The translations under genes were made by a program, and so were the position numbers. Shown here in pieces: positions 59,894 to 64,000 of a stretch of DNA of 64,000 nt. How positions within the stretch are numbered: the first letter of the stretch is position 1; each line of letters starts with the position of its first letter. The notes under the pieces are model-generated. The model did not search any database. It was not told the origin of the DNA and saw only the letters and a program-made list of their open reading frames with translations. This DNA comes from Cryobacterium frigoriphilum (GTDB lineage Bacteria; Actinomycetota; Actinomycetes; Actinomycetales; Microbacteriaceae). The stretch covers positions 125,609 through 189,608 of the forward strand of contig NZ_SOHE01000060.1 of NCBI RefSeq assembly GCF_004403305.1. Direction: 5' to 3'.

Positions 59894-60559
59894 CTACGGC
59901 GCCGCCAGGGTGACGCGGGTGTTGTTGACGGCTGCCGCGGGCTCGGCCCAGAGTCCCACCACCCGGGTCGCCAGTTCGGCCTCGAGCCCCTCGAGGGAGC
60001 GCACGACGAAAATGGCCGTCGCAGCGGCGTCCCCGGCCTTCGCGAAGCCCTGGCCGATCGCCCGCACCCAGGTCTCGGCGGCGGCCTTTGCCGCGGCATA
60101 GTTCGCACCGCCCGGGGTGGGCTTGTCGACCGAGACGCTCGACACGATCGCGAGCCGGCCGGCCGACGACGCCAGCAGGTCGGCGTTGAAGACCCGGGTG
60201 GTATTGCGCAGGGTGGTCAGCACGTGGTCGTGCAGAAAATCCCAGTCCTCATCGGTCTGGCCGGCGAGGCCGCCGCCGCCGCGCCATCCGCCGACAAGGT
60301 GAATGAGGCCATCTACGGGTCCGTGCTCGGCGTGCACCCGGTCGGCAAGGGCAGTCACCGCTTCGAAGTTGGCGAGATCGCACTCGTAGCGGGCCGCGGC
60401 GGCGACCGGTGCCAGGCGGGCGGCGTTGGAGCCGACGGCGATGACGCGGGCGCCGGCATCCGTCAGCGCGCTCGCGACGGCCCGCCCGGCGGCGCTGCTC
60501 GCCCCGGCGATCAGCACGAGACGACCAGCGACGCCCGCAACTGCGCCCGGGTCAGTCAT
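59894..60559 (-). CDS. Short-chain dehydrogenase/reductase
   Basis: A 221-residue Rossmann enzyme. The cofactor motif is LVLIAGASSAAGRAVASAL (GxxxxxG), the structural motif is LIHLVGGWRGG, and the active site has SSVSVDKPTPGGANYAAAKA (Ser, then YxxxK). Substrate unknown. It overlaps the upstream DUF6421 gene by 8 nt and probably works with it. Confidence 0.85.
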   Translation of the reverse strand: MTDPGAVAGVAGRLVLIAGASSAAGRAVASALTDAGARVIAVGSNAARLAPVAAAARYECDLANFEAVTALADRVHAEHGPVDGLIHLVGGWRGGGGLAGQTDEDWDFLHDHVLTTLRNTTRVFNADLLASSAGRLAIVSSVSVDKPTPGGANYAAAKAAAETWVRAIGQGFAKAGDAAATAIFVVRSLEGLEAELATRVVGLWAEPAAAVNNTRVTLAAP

Positions 60560-62000
60560 GCGCCGTGATGCCGACGGTCGAGGCGATGACGACCTTCATC
60601 TTCTTCTCGAGGGCCTCGAAGAACATCGACAGCGGAAACTCGTCGTCGAGCACCTCGTCGGTGTAGCCCTTCGGCGCTCCGGCCAGTACCTCGTAGCTCA
60701 GCCCGCGGGCCCAGCGCGAGGCCGGATTCGGGGTGAGGGTCTCGGCGATCATCGCGTAGGCGGCGAGCCAGTGCGCCTTCTTCGGCCGGTCGATCGAGGC
60801 CCAGTAGAGCTCATCGATGCGGGCGCCGAGGGCGATGACGCACTCGGGAACGGCGTCCCAATCGACGGTGAGGCGGGTGTCGGTCCAGTGCAGCACGTGG
60901 TGCTGATGCATCCACGCGAACAGTAGCTGCCCGCCGAGGCCGTCGTAGTTGCGCACCCGGCTGCCGGTGATCGCGAAGCGAAAGATGCGGTCGAAAATAA
61001 CCGCATACTGCACGAGTTTCGCGTGCTGGCGCGCCTCGGGGCTCGCCTCATCGTCGCGTTCGATGCTCACCGACTCACGAAAGGCCGTGAGATCGCAGCG
61101 CAGTTCCTCGAGCGAGTACAGGAAGAACGGCATCCGCTGCTTGATCATGAACGGATCAAAGGGCAGGTCACCGCGCATATGCGTGCGGTCGTGGATGAGA
61201 TCCCACATCACGAAGGTTTCTTCGGTGAGGTGCTGATCGTGCAGCAGTACCGCGGCATCCGCCGGCAGCTGCAGGCGCGTGATCTGGGCGGCCGCGCCGA
61301 CCACCCGGCGAAAGCGGGCGGCCTCGCGGTCGGCGAAAATGGCGCCCCACGTGAACGTGGGTATCTCGCGCATCGCGACGGTCTCGGGAAACAGCACGGC
61401 GGAGTTGGTGTCGTAACCCGCGGTGAAGTCGAGAAACCGAATCGGTACGAACAGCGCGTTGGTGTACTGCTGTTCGAGCTCGGCGATGAACTCGGGCCAG
61501 ATGACCTCGATCAGCACCGCCTCGACGAGCCGGCTGGTGCTGCCGTTCTGGGTGTACATCGGAAACACCACGAGGTGTCGCAGCCCGTTCACCCGATGCT
61601 TTTGCGGCTGGAATGCCTGCAGCGCATCGAAGAAGTCGGGCACGCCGAAACCGGCCGCCACCCACTTCTCGAAGTCCACGACGACGGCCGCCAGGTAGGC
61701 GGCGTCGTGGGCGAACAGCGGAGTGAGTTCATCGATCGCGGCGACGATGATGGCGACGGATGCCGCGGCCTCCGCGCGCGAGTCGGCGTCGGGAACGCTG
61801 CCGTCTTGCACCTGCAGGCCCTGCAGCGCGGTGGCCGCGGCCTTGAGCGCGAGCCAGGCCGGCTGCTCGGCGAGGTTCGCGTCGGCGGCTCGTGCGGCAT
61901 CCGTGGTGAGGGCTTCGTCTTCGAGAACCTCGGGCTCACCGACCAGAGCGTCTGCGCTGAGCGCAGCCGCAACGTTTGTTCTTTCAACAGAAATCGACAT
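60552..62000 (-). CDS. DUF6421 family protein
   Basis: A 482-residue soluble protein of the DUF6421 family, which is restricted to actinobacteria and has no known activity. Recognisable segments are NGLRHLVVFPMYTQNGS, LPFDPFMIKQRMPFFLYSLE and WDLIHDRTHMRGDLPF. The many His and Trp/Phe residues and the HDRTH motif suggest an enzyme, but nothing more can be claimed. ATG 62000 follows GGGAGG. It is co-transcribed with the SDR, which supports a joint metabolic role. Confidence 0.7.
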   Translation of the reverse strand: MSISVERTNVAAALSADALVGEPEVLEDEALTTDAARAADANLAEQPAWLALKAAATALQGLQVQDGSVPDADSRAEAAASVAIIVAAIDELTPLFAHDAAYLAAVVVDFEKWVAAGFGVPDFFDALQAFQPQKHRVNGLRHLVVFPMYTQNGSTSRLVEAVLIEVIWPEFIAELEQQYTNALFVPIRFLDFTAGYDTNSAVLFPETVAMREIPTFTWGAIFADREAARFRRVVGAAAQITRLQLPADAAVLLHDQHLTEETFVMWDLIHDRTHMRGDLPFDPFMIKQRMPFFLYSLEELRCDLTAFRESVSIERDDEASPEARQHAKLVQYAVIFDRIFRFAITGSRVRNYDGLGGQLLFAWMHQHHVLHWTDTRLTVDWDAVPECVIALGARIDELYWASIDRPKKAHWLAAYAMIAETLTPNPASRWARGLSYEVLAGAPKGYTDEVLDDEFPLSMFFEALEKKMKVVIASTVGITAHD

Positions 62001-62316
62001 GGAAACCTCCCGTCCTCGTGGATGCCGCGGGTGCGGCGGGGTGGCCGCAGGGGCCACCTTCAGGCTATCCGGGCAGGCCCGGCGTTTTCTTGTGCAACCG
62101 TGCGGGTAATCGTGCGCCGGGCGCGGTGATCGCGCCGTTTTTCGCCGTCACTTGCCGATTTGTGTCGCCGCCCTCCGAGAGCTGCCCGCACCGCCGCCGG
62201 AAAGTTTTCCACGGGTGAGTTATCCACAGATTGTGTCGGCATCGGTTTCGTGGCCCCCGAACATGGCACGATCACATCGGCCAGCCGTTCTCGTGACCGA
62301 AAACCTTGGAGGTACC
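62001..62316. other. 316-nt divergent intergenic region
   Basis: It holds the promoters of the DUF6421 operon and of the beta-propeller lipoprotein. A perfect DnaA-box match TTATCCACA is at 62220-62228, with a weaker TTTTCCACG 15 nt upstream (62205). No gene is supported. Confidence 0.6.
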
Positions 62317-63855
62317 GTGCCCACACTCACCCCCCTCGCGCGCGCGGCGACGCTCATCGCCGTCACCCTGTTGGCCAGTCTCGCCCTGAGCGGCTGTACC
62401 GATACGGCGGCCGAGGCCGAGAAGGCCGCCGTCGCTGCCGAGAAGGCCGCCGTGCTGGCCCTCGCGGTCGAATACAGCACGCCGATCGACCCCGTGTGGA
62501 GCGTCACGGCCGACCTGGTTGGCACTCCGGCGGTCAGAAGCGAGGTCGTGGTCTCGTACGTTCGCAGCGCGACGGGCCTGCAGATCGCGGCGTGGGATGC
62601 CGCGTCGGGCGCCGAGCTGTGGCGGCACGCTGCGGTTCCCGGGGTGCAATCGCACGCAGTCGAGCTCAAGGCCACGACCGTGCTGGTGGGCGACACTCTT
62701 CTCGTGCCGTACCTGCGCGATGAGGCCGGCAGTCACTTTGGCTGGCAGGAATTGGTGATCGCAGACGCTCTGACCGGAGTAGCACTGGCTCACGACTGGG
62801 GAGCGCTGTGGGTCTCCGATCGGCCCGGCGCGTGTTCGGGCGCGCAGGGGATCTGCTTTACCGGGTGGACCTGGGCCGAGATCGACGCCGACCAACGATC
62901 GTTTCGCGTTGATGTCGCAACCGGTGGACTCAGTGTCGACACCGAAGTGCCCGCCCCTGTCTCGGGAGAAATCCTGTCCGATGGGGTCTTTGTCACCGCG
63001 CCGGACGGGACCGAACTGCTCGGCTACAGCGCAGACGGTGCCATTGCCTGGCAGAGACCGTATCGGGACTACTTTGGACCGAACTCCAGCTCGGATCAGG
63101 GCTGGGCATGGGGATGGGGGCGTTCGGCCGACATCGTGATCGGTCACGGATTCAACCGGGGCAGTGAGGACGCGGCGGATTACCTTCGCGATCTCACTGC
63201 GGTACGCACGGTCGGCGTTCGCCGGGATTCCGGTGACATTGCGTGGTCGCTCGACGGCGTTCAGCTCGGCTGTCCCGCGGCCGAGTATCCCTTCGTGCTT
63301 GACGAAAAGATCGTTCCGATGTGCCGCATCAACTCCGGCACCCTGCATGTCATCGACGGGAACGATGATGCGTCGACCTACGACGACCTCGATGTTGACC
63401 TCATCGGGGTCGACGAGAAGACCGGCAAGACTCGCTGGACCGTTCCGCTGGGCGCCGATGAGGGGAGCCTCACCTCCCGCAACAACACGTTCTTCAGCAA
63501 TGCGGCCCAGCGGGTGCTCATGATCGGCACGGTGCCGATGATTGTTGACCTGACGACCGGCGATAGCCTGCCGGCGCCGAGTGAGGGCGTCTACGCCTGT
63601 GCCGTCGATCGCGGCACCCTCGACGCGAACACCTTCGAAGTCGAAAGAACGCATGGCGGATCCGTCAATCCGTACCGGACCGGCCAGAATCTCTTCGCCT
63701 GCGACGCCCAACGGGCTCCCGTCGCGGGTACCTTCTCCCGGGGCAGCGTACTGATGGCCGGGTCACACGCCGATGACGGCATCTACGTCGTCGGGGGTGC
63801 CGCCGGGCTGAGCGCCTTCCAGCTGCCGGATGACGAACCGGTCGAGAAGAGCTGA
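62317..63855 (+). CDS. PQQ-like beta-propeller lipoprotein
   Basis: A 512-residue exported protein. The lipoprotein signal has the core AATLIAVTLLASLALSGC with the lipidated Cys near 27. A short Ala/Glu/Lys-rich linker follows (EAEKAAVAAEKAAVLALAVE), then repeated beta-blades with WDAASGAELWRHA, YSADGAIAWQRP, RRDSGDIAWSLDG and DEKTGKTRWTVP, as in PQQ-like or BamB-type propellers. It has paired cysteines that may form disulfides. GTG 62317 has TTGGAGGTACC upstream; the long upstream frame is leader. The role is probably scaffold or substrate binding. Confidence 0.78.
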   Translation: MPTLTPLARAATLIAVTLLASLALSGCTDTAAEAEKAAVAAEKAAVLALAVEYSTPIDPVWSVTADLVGTPAVRSEVVVSYVRSATGLQIAAWDAASGAELWRHAAVPGVQSHAVELKATTVLVGDTLLVPYLRDEAGSHFGWQELVIADALTGVALAHDWGALWVSDRPGACSGAQGICFTGWTWAEIDADQRSFRVDVATGGLSVDTEVPAPVSGEILSDGVFVTAPDGTELLGYSADGAIAWQRPYRDYFGPNSSSDQGWAWGWGRSADIVIGHGFNRGSEDAADYLRDLTAVRTVGVRRDSGDIAWSLDGVQLGCPAAEYPFVLDEKIVPMCRINSGTLHVIDGNDDASTYDDLDVDLIGVDEKTGKTRWTVPLGADEGSLTSRNNTFFSNAAQRVLMIGTVPMIVDLTTGDSLPAPSEGVYACAVDRGTLDANTFEVERTHGGSVNPYRTGQNLFACDAQRAPVAGTFSRGSVLMAGSHADDGIYVVGGAAGLSAFQLPDDEPVEKS

Positions 63856-63870
63856 GCGGCCTGGGCGGGT

Positions 63871-63876
63871 TAGAGT
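63871..63876 (+). promoter_or_regulatory. Leaderless -10 of the last gene
   Basis: TAGAGT lies exactly 6 nt before the ATG at 63883, as at 46112-46117. Confidence 0.5.
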
Positions 63877-63882
63877 GCCCAG

Positions 63883-64000
63883 ATGACGGATGCCGCGCCC
63901 GCCCGCCCGACCAGACCCGCGGCATCCGCCGCCCCGAGGGGGGCAGAGCCGACCGCGGCGGGCCTGCGGGCGGCGCTTGCCGCCCGCGCCGACCCGGAGC
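63883..64000 (+). CDS. Start of a gene cut by the window end, possibly AlkD-like DNA alkylation repair protein
   Basis: 39 codons are visible. After a Pro/Ala-rich start, the sequence LRAALAARADPE resembles the beginning of actinobacterial DNA alkylation repair (AlkD) proteins, where ADPERA is followed by a QxxYMKS segment. The resemblance is short, so the call is tentative. The leaderless -10 supports the ATG. Confidence 0.4.
   Translation, partial: MTDAAPARPTRPAASAAPRGAEPTAAGLRAALAARADPE

Overview
The window comes from a high-GC actinobacterium, most likely a member of the Microbacteriaceae (Cryobacterium/Leifsonia range). The evidence is the strong G/C third-position bias, many 4-nt ATGA/GTGA gene overlaps, HspR/HAIR control of heat-shock genes, a CopD-CtaG fusion, and an Asp23/Gls24 locus of actinobacterial type. 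The genus is inference. I see no CRISPR array, prophage, rRNA or intact insertion sequence. It is mostly ordinary chromosome with several unusual intergenic structures.

Layout. 1-5.6 kb: the end of a zinc/manganese ABC permease gene coupled to zur, a GGDEF/EAL protein, three ribosomal protein genes in the zinc-independent form (rpmB, rpmG, rpsN), and an HU gene. 5.7-10.8 kb: a CopD/CtaG copper and cytochrome oxidase assembly fusion, a membrane-anchored unknown, a Pif1/RecD-like helicase and a membrane protein. 10.9-16.0 kb: a stress locus. A translationally coupled minus-strand chain (Asp23, DUF2273-like, unknown, DUF6286-like, AmaP-like, CsbD), followed by GlsB and DUF4383 genes, faces a plus-strand ECF sigma factor and two further Asp23-like proteins, one carrying an extra N-terminal region. 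16-26.9 kb: DEDDh exonuclease, peroxiredoxin with a CsoR/CstR-like operator, epimerase-like protein, DinB-like protein, tRNA-Gly(CCC), dcd, an envelope cluster (holin-like DUF1469, DUF3618, a truncated YihY), a PEP-mutase/ICL-family enzyme and an MFS transporter. 27-32.3 kb: dnaK-grpE-dnaJ-hspR with HAIR operators, then an rRNA-methyltransferase-like gene. 32.9-39.7 kb: APC permease, universal stress protein and copper amine oxidase in one operon, then a GT87-like mannosyltransferase and a histidine phosphatase. 39.8-48.9 kb: lipoprotein, SWIM-SNF2 helicase, a ClpB lacking its N domain behind another HAIR site, alcohol dehydrogenase, small membrane proteins and nitroreductase. 49.2-56.2 kb: acyl-CoA ligase, threonine aldolase, and a tandem duplicated NatAB-like ABC exporter. 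56.4-64 kb: a DUF4143 ATPase behind 23-bp tandem repeats, a NarL-type two-component system, SDR, DUF6421, a beta-propeller lipoprotein, and the start of a probable AlkD-like gene.

How the parts connect. HspR at 30602 probably controls dnaK (two HAIR-like sites) and clpB (one). Zur next to cysteine-free ribosomal proteins suggests zinc sparing, although no classical Zur box was found. The Asp23 locus has its own sigma factor and is the best candidate for an under-described regulatory system. The other stand-out is a pair of related arrays of a degenerate unit of about 19 bp (GGGCGCA...GCAGGTTTC) pointing outward from a centre. They fill the two largest gaps between convergent genes, and one of them contains a perfect 60-bp palindrome. 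Many genes have a TANNNT hexamer exactly 6 nt before the start codon, which indicates leaderless transcripts.
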